In this document: piece after piece, positions 1-6,775 of the stretch
How the letters are laid out: each line of letters begins with the position of its first letter
Position numbering within the stretch: the first letter of the stretch is position 1
Assembly (NCBI GenBank): GCA_002383665.1
Contig: DFZI01000053.1
Location: 1-9,971, forward strand
DNA: 9,971 nt
Direction: 5' to 3'
From: Dehalococcoidia bacterium UBA4060
GTDB lineage: Bacteria > Chloroflexota > Dehalococcoidia > GIF9 > UBA5629
Translations under genes and position numbers: made by a program
The notes under the pieces: model-generated
Databases searched by the model: none
Seen by the model: the letters and a program-made list of their open reading frames with translations, nothing else
Told to the model about the DNA's origin: nothing

Positions 1-32
1 AAAATAAAAACCATATGTTAATATACGCTTTA

Positions 33-54
33 CGGTAATCGGTTGCCATATACC
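33..54. promoter_or_regulatory. Candidate NrpR-type operator upstream of the operon
   Basis: Two overlapping imperfect palindromes lie here. GGTA-N6-TGCC spans 34-47 and GGTT-N6-TACC spans 41-54. Each differs by one base from the GGTA-N6-TACC operator known for Methanosarcina NrpR, and is close to GGAA-N6-TTCC of Methanococcus. The site sits where a -35 element would be, relative to the candidate -10 at 58-63, so binding would block transcription. An NrpR-like gene is encoded in the same operon, which supports the assignment. The match is by eye and the elements are short. Confidence 0.5.
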
Positions 55-60
55 ATATAC
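47..60. repeat. Tandem 7-bp repeat CATATAC x2
   Basis: CATATAC occurs twice head to tail at 47-53 and 54-60. It directly follows two related 7-bp units, CGGTAAT at 33-39 and CGGTTGC at 40-46, so the leader has a 7-bp period over four units. A further CCATATG is at 11-17. The array overlaps the putative operator and the -10 region. It may be regulatory or simply AT-rich promoter sequence. Confidence 0.5.
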
Positions 61-63
61 AAT
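58..63 (+). promoter_or_regulatory. Candidate -10 element of the operon promoter
   Basis: TACAAT matches the sigma70 consensus TATAAT at five of six positions. It would place the transcript start near 70, leaving a short leader before the ATG at 84. The hexamer 17 bp upstream (35-40) is a poor -35 and lies inside the candidate operator. Only the -10 is persuasive. Confidence 0.4.
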
Positions 64-83
64 ATTATTTGAAGGTGACTTTT

Positions 84-563
84 ATGAGGCGTATTTATAT
101 TAATGAAGACCTCTGCATGGGATGCGGGCTTTGCCAGGTCTTCTGCACGGCTGAGCACTCAAGCTCTAAAAATATTATCAAGGCGTACAAGAAAGAGAGC
201 CCCACTCCAATCGCGCGGTTGAGAGTGGAACGCAAAGGAGAGGTGTCCCTCTCGCTGCAATGCCGTCAATGTGATCAACCCTGGTGTGTTTATTCCTGTC
301 TGACAGGCGCTCTGCAAAAGGACCCTACAAGCGGTGTGGTCACGGTCGACCATAATAAATGTATGGGATGCTGGACCTGCCTCCTAGCCTGTCCCAGCGG
401 TGGGATCATCCGTGATAAAGACCGCAACGTTGCAGCAAAGTGCGATTTCTGTCCCGGACGAGAGGTGCCGGCCTGCGTGGCTAACTGCCCCAACGAAGCC
501 CTCATGGTCGTCGAAGAGGGTGAACCAGAAAAAATAAGAGCGTCAAACGGTCCATTGAAATGA
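84..563 (+). CDS. Four-cluster [4Fe-4S] ferredoxin-like electron-transfer protein
   Basis: This soluble protein of 159 residues resembles the DmsB/HycB-type iron-sulfur subunits. Sixteen cysteines fall in four groups: C11/C14/C17/C21, C60/C63/C68/C72, C93/C96/C99/C103 and C120/C123/C131/C135. That is enough for four [4Fe-4S] clusters. No signal peptide or membrane segment is visible, so it should be cytoplasmic. The start at 84 is preferred to an in-frame TTG at 69, because AAGGTG at 72-77 is well spaced for the ATG and the first cluster motif begins ten residues in. Its stop overlaps the hisH start (ATGA). Family members usually pass electrons between a reductase and a catalytic subunit. From its place in the operon I infer that it shuttles electrons to the glutamate synthase core. 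No molybdoenzyme partner is in the window, though one could lie upstream. Confidence 0.85.
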   Translation: MRRIYINEDLCMGCGLCQVFCTAEHSSSKNIIKAYKKESPTPIARLRVERKGEVSLSLQCRQCDQPWCVYSCLTGALQKDPTSGVVTVDHNKCMGCWTCLLACPSGGIIRDKDRNVAAKCDFCPGREVPACVANCPNEALMVVEEGEPEKIRASNGPLK

Positions 564-1186
564 GCAAGAACTCGGGGAAAATAGCTATCATCGATTATGG
601 CGCAGGGAATCTCGGCAGCGTTATCAATGCGCTTAACCGGCTGGGCTACCGTCCTGCAGTAACAGATTCCATTGCAGAAATACTCAATTCTGATGCCGTA
701 TTTTTGCCGGGTGTGGGGGCGGCAGGAGATACCATGAAGCGCCTTGATGCCACCGGTATATCCAGGACAATCCGGGAATTGGTGCGCCTGCACAGGCCCC
801 TCTTTGCTATCTGCCTTGGTCTGCAGTTGCTGCTATCCAACACTGAAGAAGATGACGGACAGGCATGCCTCAACATTATATCGGGCAGCGTAAAGAGGCT
901 GCCTCCTGGATTGAAGATACCTCACATGGGCTGGAACCAGGTCAGGCAACTTGTTGCCCACCCTGTCTTCAGCGGCATACCCGATAGCACGGATTTTTAT
1001 TTTGTGCACAGCTATTATGCGGAACCACTTGATAAGTCAGTCATCGCCGCTGAAACAGGTTACGGAATCAATTTCTGCAGCATGATTATCCGTAATAACC
1101 TGGTTGCCACTCAATTCCACCCGGAGAAAAGTGGCGAGCCGGGCCTGCTTATGTATAACAATTTCTTAAAAATGGCTCTGCACTGA
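560..1186 (+). CDS. hisH: Imidazole glycerol phosphate synthase, glutaminase subunit HisH
   Basis: This is a class I (triad) glutamine amidotransferase of 208 residues, the usual length for HisH. It hydrolyses glutamine and passes ammonia to HisF for the fifth step of histidine synthesis. The nucleophile is C85 in ICLGLQLL, with H187 and E189 in QFHPEK completing the triad. The loop PGVGAAGD (50-57) and the HisH blocks PHMGWNQV (121-128) and YFVHSYYAEP are present. Small departures from the usual sequence are PGVGAFGD to PGVGAAGD and CLGMQ to CLGLQ. The ATG overlaps the upstream stop as ATGA and lacks a strong Shine-Dalgarno site, so translational coupling is likely. The partner gene hisF is in the same operon but separated by two genes. 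Placement inside a glutamate synthase operon, away from other his genes, is odd. Confidence 0.92.
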   Translation: MSKNSGKIAIIDYGAGNLGSVINALNRLGYRPAVTDSIAEILNSDAVFLPGVGAAGDTMKRLDATGISRTIRELVRLHRPLFAICLGLQLLLSNTEEDDGQACLNIISGSVKRLPPGLKIPHMGWNQVRQLVAHPVFSGIPDSTDFYFVHSYYAEPLDKSVIAAETGYGINFCSMIIRNNLVATQFHPEKSGEPGLLMYNNFLKMALH

Positions 1187-1197
1187 AGGATATACCT

Positions 1198-2535
1198 ATG
1201 GAAAACAGAAAGATTGCTTATACAGACTACCTGATCGTTGGCAACTCCGCAGGCGGCATCGGAGCAGCCGAGGCCATACGCGAAATCGATCATTTCGGCA
1301 GGCTGGTGATGGTCTCTGATGAGCCCTACCAGGCCTACTCTCGGCCTCTGATCTCAGAGTATGTGTCACATGAACGCACTATTGAAACCATGCTGTTCCG
1401 CAGCCCTGATTTCTATGCCCGCAACGGCATAGAGCTGCTGGCCGGCGTCCATGTTAACGGCATTGATACCGACAACAGGATCGCCAGGTTCGAAGATGGG
1501 ACGGAGTATTCATGGGGCAAACTTTTGCTCGCCACCGGAGGCAATCCTATTGTACCGCCGGTCAAAGGATGGGTAAAGGAGGGGGTATTTAATTTTATCA
1601 AGCTGGATGATGCCCGAGGTATTGATACCTGGGTGAGTAACACCAGGCATGCTGTGGTTATAGGCGGAGGGCTGATCGGCCTCAGCCTCACACAGGCTTT
1701 GTCACGGCGCGGCGTAGCCGTCACCATAGTCGAGATGAAGGACAGGATATTGAATATGATACTTGATGAGATGGCTTCGGCGGCTGCGGCTGATGCGCTT
1801 GTACAACATGGCATTCGCATCATCACTTCTGATACGGTAGCTGAAATCACCGGCAACGGGCAGGTCAAAGGAGTGCGATTGAACAGTGGTATCAATATCG
1901 ACTGCGAAATGGTCGTTGCCGCCATCGGCGTTACGCCACAAGTGGATCTCGCCCGTAATAGTGGCATTAAGACCGGCCGCGGCATCACAGTAGACCAGCA
2001 TATGGCCACCGACCACGAAGGCATTTATGCCTGTGGCGATGCCGCCGAGGGCTACGATTTTATTACCGGGACTTACCGGCTTACCCCTGTATGGCCGAAC
2101 GCTTATATCGGTGGCAGAACAGCAGGCCATAATATGGCAGGAAAGGAGGAAACCTACCCCGGTGGTACGGCTATGAATTCCCTCAATTACTTCGGCATCG
2201 ATATCATCAGCGCAGGGCTGGCCTCGGCACCGGACAACAGACACTACGAGGAGCTTATTTACAACCGGGACGGTATATACAAGAAGCTCATATTGAAGGA
2301 CGGACTGATCAAGGGCATGATCTTTGTTGGTGATATTGAAAAAGCAGGCATTATCTTCGGTCTGATGCGTGACAGTATCAATGTTAAAAGCTATAAAAAT
2401 ATGCTTTTGGGTGATGACTTCGGACTGATCGACCTGCCCGCTAACCTGCGCAGGGCACGCATGGGTACACTTACCGCCGGCCTTCATATAGTTCCGCTCA
2501 AAGAAACAGAGGAACAGCCTGTCGCAGGCGAATGA
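1198..2535 (+). CDS. FAD-dependent NAD(P)H oxidoreductase (NirB/rubredoxin-reductase-like)
   Basis: This flavoprotein of 445 residues has the two-dinucleotide-domain fold of the pyridine nucleotide-disulfide oxidoreductase superfamily. The FAD site is VGNSAGG (14-20), followed by SDEPYQAYSRP (40-50), a block typical of NirB and rubredoxin/ferredoxin reductases. ATGG is at 112-115. The nucleotide site is GGGLIG (156-161), with E179 ending the next strand, which favours NADH over NADPH. ACGDAAE (278-284) is the second FAD motif. A C-terminal domain of about 110 residues resembles that of NirB-type proteins. No redox CxxxxC disulfide or Fe-S motif is seen. AAGGA at 1186-1190 serves the ATG. The genuine GltD subunit is absent, so I infer that this protein feeds NADH electrons via the neighbouring ferredoxin into glutamate synthase. 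Exact substrate and acceptor are unproven. Confidence 0.8.
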   Translation: MENRKIAYTDYLIVGNSAGGIGAAEAIREIDHFGRLVMVSDEPYQAYSRPLISEYVSHERTIETMLFRSPDFYARNGIELLAGVHVNGIDTDNRIARFEDGTEYSWGKLLLATGGNPIVPPVKGWVKEGVFNFIKLDDARGIDTWVSNTRHAVVIGGGLIGLSLTQALSRRGVAVTIVEMKDRILNMILDEMASAAAADALVQHGIRIITSDTVAEITGNGQVKGVRLNSGINIDCEMVVAAIGVTPQVDLARNSGIKTGRGITVDQHMATDHEGIYACGDAAEGYDFITGTYRLTPVWPNAYIGGRTAGHNMAGKEETYPGGTAMNSLNYFGIDIISAGLASAPDNRHYEELIYNRDGIYKKLILKDGLIKGMIFVGDIEKAGIIFGLMRDSINVKSYKNMLLGDDFGLIDLPANLRRARMGTLTAGLHIVPLKETEEQPVAGE

Positions 2536-2556
2536 TACGATCGGGGGTAATGTAAG

Positions 2557-3723
2557 ATGGAGAATTTAAATGACTTACAGAACACATACGGCAGCGATAA
2601 GGTCATCGATGCCTGTTCAATATTCGGTATGATGGACACCTCCGGGAAAAGGTTCCCCGGGGATGATATCATCAAGGCCATTGCCAATTTGCACGTCCGC
2701 GGCAACGGACTGGGCGGCGGGTTTGCTGTTTATGGGCTGTACCCTGATTATGCCGAGTATTACGCCTTGCATGTTATGTTCCTCAGCAACGAAGGCAAGA
2801 CGGAGACCGAGTCATTCCTCAAGGACAAGTTCCACCTGATAGATGCCAGTGAGATAAAAACCAGGCCTCTGCCCTGCATCATCGATCCACCGCAGGTATG
2901 GCGCTATTTTTTAAAGATCAACAAATATGTGTCCGGCGTCAAGGCGGATGATGATTTCGTCGTCGATTGTGTAATGGAGATAAACACACGCATCAAGGAC
3001 ACTTTTGTCTTCTCCAGCGGCAAGAATATGGGTATATTTAAGGGCGTCGGCTATCCGGAAGAGATCGGACGCTATTTCTGTCTGGAAGAGTATGAAGGAT
3101 ACCTGTGGATGGCCCATGGAAGATATCCAACTAATTCACGAGGATGGTGGGGGGGCGCCCATCCTTTCAACATACTGGACTGGACCGTGGTGCATAACGG
3201 CGAAATATCATCTTACGGGACCAACCGTCGTTACCTTGAACAATTCGGTTATATCTGCACGATGGAAACAGATACCGAAGTCATCGCCTATGCCATCGAT
3301 CTACTGGTACGCAAGCACGGGCTCCCTGTTGAAATGGTCGCCAGTGTATTTGCTGCGCCGTTCTGGGACGAGATCGAGCGTAAACCACACGCCGAGCAGG
3401 AAATACTACGCTCACTCAGACAGGTTTATGGCAGTCTGCTGCTCAACGGGCCTTTCACCATTATCATAGCCCATGAAGGTGAGATGATCGGCCTGACCGA
3501 CCGCATCAGGCTGCGCCCGCTTACAGCAGCTACCCGTGGCAAAATGCTTTATCTATCCTCCGAGGAGGCGGCCATCCGGGCCATTTGCCCTGAGCTCGAC
3601 AGCGTCTGGATTCCGCTGGGAGGCGAACCTATTATCGCCAGCCTCGACAAGCCTTTTAAAGCGCCGGTCAGCATATCGGTCTCCTCAAGATATAAAAGAG
3701 GAGGAAAGCCACATGCTGACTAA
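2557..3723 (+). CDS. Class II glutamine amidotransferase, glutamate synthase domain 1 subunit
   Basis: This 388-residue protein corresponds to the glutaminase domain of GltB as a free subunit, as in archaeal-type glutamate synthases. It releases ammonia from glutamine. Class II motifs are clear: likely nucleophile C20 in ACSIFG, RGN (48-50), AHGRYPTNS (186-194), HNGEI (213-217) with oxyanion-hole N214/G215, and TDTEVIAY (238-245). Ntn hydrolases need the cysteine at the mature N-terminus, so a 19-residue propeptide would have to be removed, as in GltB and unlike GlmS or PurF-type proteins with only Met removed. About 135 residues separate the RG and HGRYPT motifs, far more than in compact family members, implying an inserted segment. 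GGGGG at 2543-2547 is the ribosome site. Its end overlaps hisF by 11 nt. The equivalent subunit of N-methylglutamate synthase (MgsA) is an alternative. Confidence 0.85.
   Translation: MENLNDLQNTYGSDKVIDACSIFGMMDTSGKRFPGDDIIKAIANLHVRGNGLGGGFAVYGLYPDYAEYYALHVMFLSNEGKTETESFLKDKFHLIDASEIKTRPLPCIIDPPQVWRYFLKINKYVSGVKADDDFVVDCVMEINTRIKDTFVFSSGKNMGIFKGVGYPEEIGRYFCLEEYEGYLWMAHGRYPTNSRGWWGGAHPFNILDWTVVHNGEISSYGTNRRYLEQFGYICTMETDTEVIAYAIDLLVRKHGLPVEMVASVFAAPFWDEIERKPHAEQEILRSLRQVYGSLLLNGPFTIIIAHEGEMIGLTDRIRLRPLTAATRGKMLYLSSEEAAIRAICPELDSVWIPLGGEPIIASLDKPFKAPVSISVSSRYKRGGKPHAD
3698..3704 (+). promoter_or_regulatory. Ribosome binding site fixing the hisF start
   Basis: GAGGAGG lies eight bases before the ATG at 3713, inside the end of the amidotransferase gene. 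It decides the start against an in-frame ATG at 3536 that would add 59 unrelated residues. Translation from 3713 begins MLTKRIIPCLDV, the standard HisF N-terminus. Confidence 0.85.
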
Positions 3724-4495
3724 GCGGATCATCCCTTGCCTTGATGTCACCAACGGGAGAGTGGTCAAGGGCACCAGCTTCACCGATCTGAAGGATGCAG
3801 GCGATCCCGTTGAACAAGCCTCTTTCTACTACAGAGAAGGGGCTGATGAGCTGGTATTTCTTGATATAGGTGCCACTCCCGAGGGCAGGGATACCATGGC
3901 CCATATTGTCGAGCAGGTTGCCCGCAAGGTATTCGTGCCACTTTGCGTGGGAGGAGGATTGCGCTCCATCGAAGATATGCGCAGGATACTTAAGGCAGGT
4001 GCCGACAAAATATCAATCAATACTGCGGCGGTAAACTCTCCCGCTCTGATCACGCAGGGAGCAGAGATATTTGGGGGGCAATGTATCGTGTTGGCCGTTG
4101 ATGCCAGGAGGCATAATGAAAACGATATCATTCACTGGGAAGTCTGCACCCACGGCGGCCGCAAAGCGACAGGCATTGATGCCCTGGAATGGATACACCG
4201 GGCAGTAGACCTGGGGGCCGGTGAGATACTGCTGACAAGCTGGGATGCGGACGGCCACAGGGCAGGCTACGATAATGAGCTGAATCGTATGGTCAGTGAA
4301 ATGGTAAACGTGCCCGTTATAGCCAGCGGCGGAGCCGGCACACTGGAGCACCTTTATGAGGCCCTGGTAACCGGCAAGGCGGACGCGGTACTGGCCGCCA
4401 GCATCTTCCATTACCGCGAATATTCCATTAAGGAGGTTAAGGATTATCTGACCAGCAGGGGCATTCCGGTCAGGATCCAAGCCGGGCAGGTTTAA
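3713..4495 (+). CDS. hisF: Imidazole glycerol phosphate synthase, cyclase subunit HisF
   Basis: This 260-residue TIM barrel has the family's normal length. HisF takes ammonia from HisH and converts PRFAR to imidazole glycerol phosphate and AICAR, the latter feeding purine synthesis. The catalytic aspartates are D11 (CLDV) and D130 (AVDARR). K19, the CVGGGLRS loop, ADKISINTAAV and IASGGAG phosphate-binding segments are all present. Two usually well-kept motifs differ: DITAS is DIGAT at 51-55, and DRDGT is DADGH at 178-182. It may therefore be a diverged paralog, though catalytic residues suggest activity. It overlaps the upstream gene by 11 nt and ends one base before the next start, so it is firmly embedded among glutamate synthase genes. 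Its partner hisH is two genes upstream. Confidence 0.9.
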   Translation: MLTKRIIPCLDVTNGRVVKGTSFTDLKDAGDPVEQASFYYREGADELVFLDIGATPEGRDTMAHIVEQVARKVFVPLCVGGGLRSIEDMRRILKAGADKISINTAAVNSPALITQGAEIFGGQCIVLAVDARRHNENDIIHWEVCTHGGRKATGIDALEWIHRAVDLGAGEILLTSWDADGHRAGYDNELNRMVSEMVNVPVIASGGAGTLEHLYEALVTGKADAVLAASIFHYREYSIKEVKDYLTSRGIPVRIQAGQV

Positions 4496-4496
4496 G

Positions 4497-6002
4497 ATGA
4501 AAACATATTTACCTTCAATGTTCATCGTGGAAAGAGATAGCGATCGCTGCATTCAGTGCAAGGTGTGTGTCAACCAGTGCAGCTTCAACGTACACAGCTT
4601 CGACGCAAGCGAAAATGCGGTTGTTTCCGACGAGAAAAACTGCGTTGGCTGCCATCGCTGCGTGGTCTTCTGCCCTACCGGCGCATTGAACATCCGCAGA
4701 AATACGCTTGATTATCGGGATAATTACAACTGGCGACCGGAGAACATTGAGGATATCCTCAAGCAGGCCGAGACCGGCGGTGTGCTGCTGACTGGCATGG
4801 GCAATGACAAAGCCTACAGGGTCTACTGGGACCACATGGTGCTTAACGCCAGCCAGGTAACCAACCCCTCTATCGACCCTCTACGTGAACCAATGGAACT
4901 GGTTACATACCTGGGCAGAAAGCCGGATAGAATAGAGTTCGACAGTCACACACACAAACTGACAACTGTCATGCCGCCTCAGGTTCGGCTGTCACTGCCT
5001 GTCATGTTCTCTGCCATGTCCTACGGGGCAGTCAGCCTTAACGTACAAAAATCACTGGCCAAAGCGGCTGAGCAGACAGGGACATTCTGGAATACAGGCG
5101 AAGGAGGCCTGCACTCCAGTCTATATAAATACGCGGCCAATACCATAGTCCAGGTGGCCTCCGGCCGCTTCGGCGTCCACTCGGATTATCTCAATGCCGG
5201 CCGGATCGTGGAAATTAAAATTGGACAGGGCGCCAAGCCTGGCATAGGCGGACACCTTCCTGGTGAAAAAGTCACAGCCGAAGTCTCGCATACTCGTATG
5301 ATTCCAAGAGGCACTGATGCTCTGTCACCGGCACCACAGCACGATATCTACTCCATTGAGGATCTTTCACAGTTGATCTATGCAATCAAGGAAGCAACCA
5401 ATTATGAAAAGCTGGTCTCGGTGAAGATAGCAGCCGTGCATAACTCGGCGGCCATTGCCAGTGGCATCGTCAGGGCTGGTGCTGACATGATTGTCATTGA
5501 TGGATTGCGCGGCTCAACTGGAGCCGCTCCCAAGATAATCCGGGACAATGTAGGTATCCCCATCGAGATGGCACTGGCTGCAGTGGATACAAGGTTGAGA
5601 GAGGAAAACATCCGTAACCAGGCATCATTGGTAATAGCTGGAGGAATTCGCAATAGCGGTGATATCGCCAAGGCCATTGCTCTGGGTGCTGATGCTGTTT
5701 ATATCGGCACTGCTGCACTGATGGCACTGGGCTGCACCGCCTGCCAGCAGTGCCACACAGGCAAATGCGCCTGGGGCATATGCACAAGCGACCTGGCCCT
5801 GACCAAGCGCATCAATCCTGAAATCGGCGCCAGGCGCCTGTCCAACTTGCTGCGTAGCTGGGCTATCGAACTTAAAGATATACTGGGGGGCATGGGCATT
5901 AATGCCCTTGAAAGCCTGCGAGGCAACCGCCTGCACCTGAGAGGGGTAGACCTCTCTGACACAGAGATGAAAATTCTTGGCATCAGGCCGATAGGAGCAT
6001 AA
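4497..6002 (+). CDS. Glutamate synthase core subunit: ferredoxin domain plus FMN-binding domain
   Basis: This 501-residue protein matches the archaeal-type GltB core. Residues 18-28 and 49-59 hold two CxxCxxCxxxC motifs for two [4Fe-4S] clusters. The FMN barrel follows, with MSYGAVS (174-180), NTGEGG (199-204), a KIGQGAKPGIGGHLPG segment (241-256), SVKIAA (308-313) and ADAVYIGTAAL (398-408). C413, C419 and C424 keep the C-x5-C-x4-C spacing of the glutamate synthase [3Fe-4S] cluster, with extra cysteines at 416 and 429. The reaction is reductive amination of 2-oxoglutarate to glutamate with ammonia from the amidotransferase subunit. The loop usually read as GHDGGTGASP in GltB is GLRGSTGAAP here, so specificity may differ. 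A relation to N-methylglutamate synthase MgsC is possible but less likely given length and context. GGGCAGG at 4484-4490 supports the start. Confidence 0.87.
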   Translation: MKTYLPSMFIVERDSDRCIQCKVCVNQCSFNVHSFDASENAVVSDEKNCVGCHRCVVFCPTGALNIRRNTLDYRDNYNWRPENIEDILKQAETGGVLLTGMGNDKAYRVYWDHMVLNASQVTNPSIDPLREPMELVTYLGRKPDRIEFDSHTHKLTTVMPPQVRLSLPVMFSAMSYGAVSLNVQKSLAKAAEQTGTFWNTGEGGLHSSLYKYAANTIVQVASGRFGVHSDYLNAGRIVEIKIGQGAKPGIGGHLPGEKVTAEVSHTRMIPRGTDALSPAPQHDIYSIEDLSQLIYAIKEATNYEKLVSVKIAAVHNSAAIASGIVRAGADMIVIDGLRGSTGAAPKIIRDNVGIPIEMALAAVDTRLREENIRNQASLVIAGGIRNSGDIAKAIALGADAVYIGTAALMALGCTACQQCHTGKCAWGICTSDLALTKRINPEIGARRLSNLLRSWAIELKDILGGMGINALESLRGNRLHLRGVDLSDTEMKILGIRPIGA

Positions 6003-6004
6003 CC

Positions 6005-6775
6005 ATGACGCATACTTCCGATCAGGTAACAAATCGAATCAAAGATATGGATGCTGGCGTCCTTCATACCCGCGAACTCAATGCCTTGCTGAAAAACGCT
6101 ACTGCTGACGGGACTGATAAGGTGATACTGCACAACGTGTGCGGCCAGCGCTACATTGGCACGGGTATCAGCAAGCCCGTCACCATAGAGGTGAATGGTA
6201 CCCCGGGCAACGACCTGGGATCGTTTCTGAACGGTCCTACCATAATTGTACACGGGAATGCTCAGGACGGATGCGGTAATACGATGAATGAAGGGGAAAT
6301 TATCGTCCATGGCCATGCCGGTGACATCACCGGCCTTTCTGCACGTGGGGGCCGCATCTTTATCCGTGAAGGAGTCGGCTACCGCGCCGGCATACATATG
6401 AAGGAATACGGGGATAAAAAGCCTGTCATCGTGATCGGCGGTAGCGCGCAGGACTTTTTCGGCGAATATATGGCCGGTGGGATTATGGTACTGCTGGGCT
6501 TAAACATACAAAAGGGAGATAAACACAACACACGCTACGTGGGAACCGGTATGCATGGCGGAGTCATTTACCTGAGGGGCAAGATCGATGCAGATCAGCT
6601 CGGCAAGGAGGTAGGCAGCGCAGAGCTTGATCAGGACGATCAAAGGATTTTGAAGGAGCTGGTCGAACAGTTTTCAGCATACTTTGATCTCGATGCATAC
6701 AGGATAATGAATCACGATTTTACCAAGCTGTTCCCTCTGTATCTGAGGCCTTACGGGCGGTTATACGCCTATTGA
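6005..6775 (+). CDS. Glutamate synthase domain 3 subunit (GXGXG beta-helix)
   Basis: This 256-residue protein is the free-standing form of the C-terminal GltB domain. From about residue 40 to 205 it has repeated glycine-centred turns with short beta strands, such as GPTIIVHGNAQDGCGNT, GEIIVHGHAGD and GGRIFIREG, as expected for a right-handed beta-helix. In GltB this domain is structural and helps frame the ammonia tunnel between the glutaminase and FMN sites. The same fold occurs in formylmethanofuran dehydrogenase subunit C and in MgsB, but direct linkage to the FMN subunit (two bases apart) and the amidotransferase gene points to glutamate synthase. The C-terminal 50 residues form a helical tail. 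AGGAG at 5993-5997 is the ribosome site. The stop codon is followed at once by the next ATG. Confidence 0.87.
   Translation: MTHTSDQVTNRIKDMDAGVLHTRELNALLKNATADGTDKVILHNVCGQRYIGTGISKPVTIEVNGTPGNDLGSFLNGPTIIVHGNAQDGCGNTMNEGEIIVHGHAGDITGLSARGGRIFIREGVGYRAGIHMKEYGDKKPVIVIGGSAQDFFGEYMAGGIMVLLGLNIQKGDKHNTRYVGTGMHGGVIYLRGKIDADQLGKEVGSAELDQDDQRILKELVEQFSAYFDLDAYRIMNHDFTKLFPLYLRPYGRLYAY

Noticed and set aside
69..83. TTG start adding five residues to the ferredoxin-like protein
   Set aside because: The ATG at 84 has a well-spaced AAGGTG, and the TTG lies upstream of that site with no ribosome signal of its own.
1..83. Riboswitch or structured RNA leader
   Set aside because: The likely transcript start near 70 leaves about 14 bases of leader, and no extended pairing was seen.
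3536..3712. Longer hisF start at 3536
   Set aside because: The extra 59 residues are translated out of frame from the end of the amidotransferase gene and have no HisF similarity; GAGGAGG precedes the ATG at 3713.
4013..4552. Minus-strand open frame of 179 codons, and similar minus-strand frames at 1702-2487 and 5699-6397
   Set aside because: They lie wholly opposite strongly recognised genes, show no family motifs and lack convincing ribosome sites.
2557..6775. N-methylglutamate synthase (MgsABC) instead of glutamate synthase
   Set aside because: The three-gene split is shared, but the gene order, the 501-residue core with two [4Fe-4S] motifs, and the amt-PII and nitrogen-regulator context favour archaeal-type glutamate synthase. 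Kept as a minor alternative in the gene entries.
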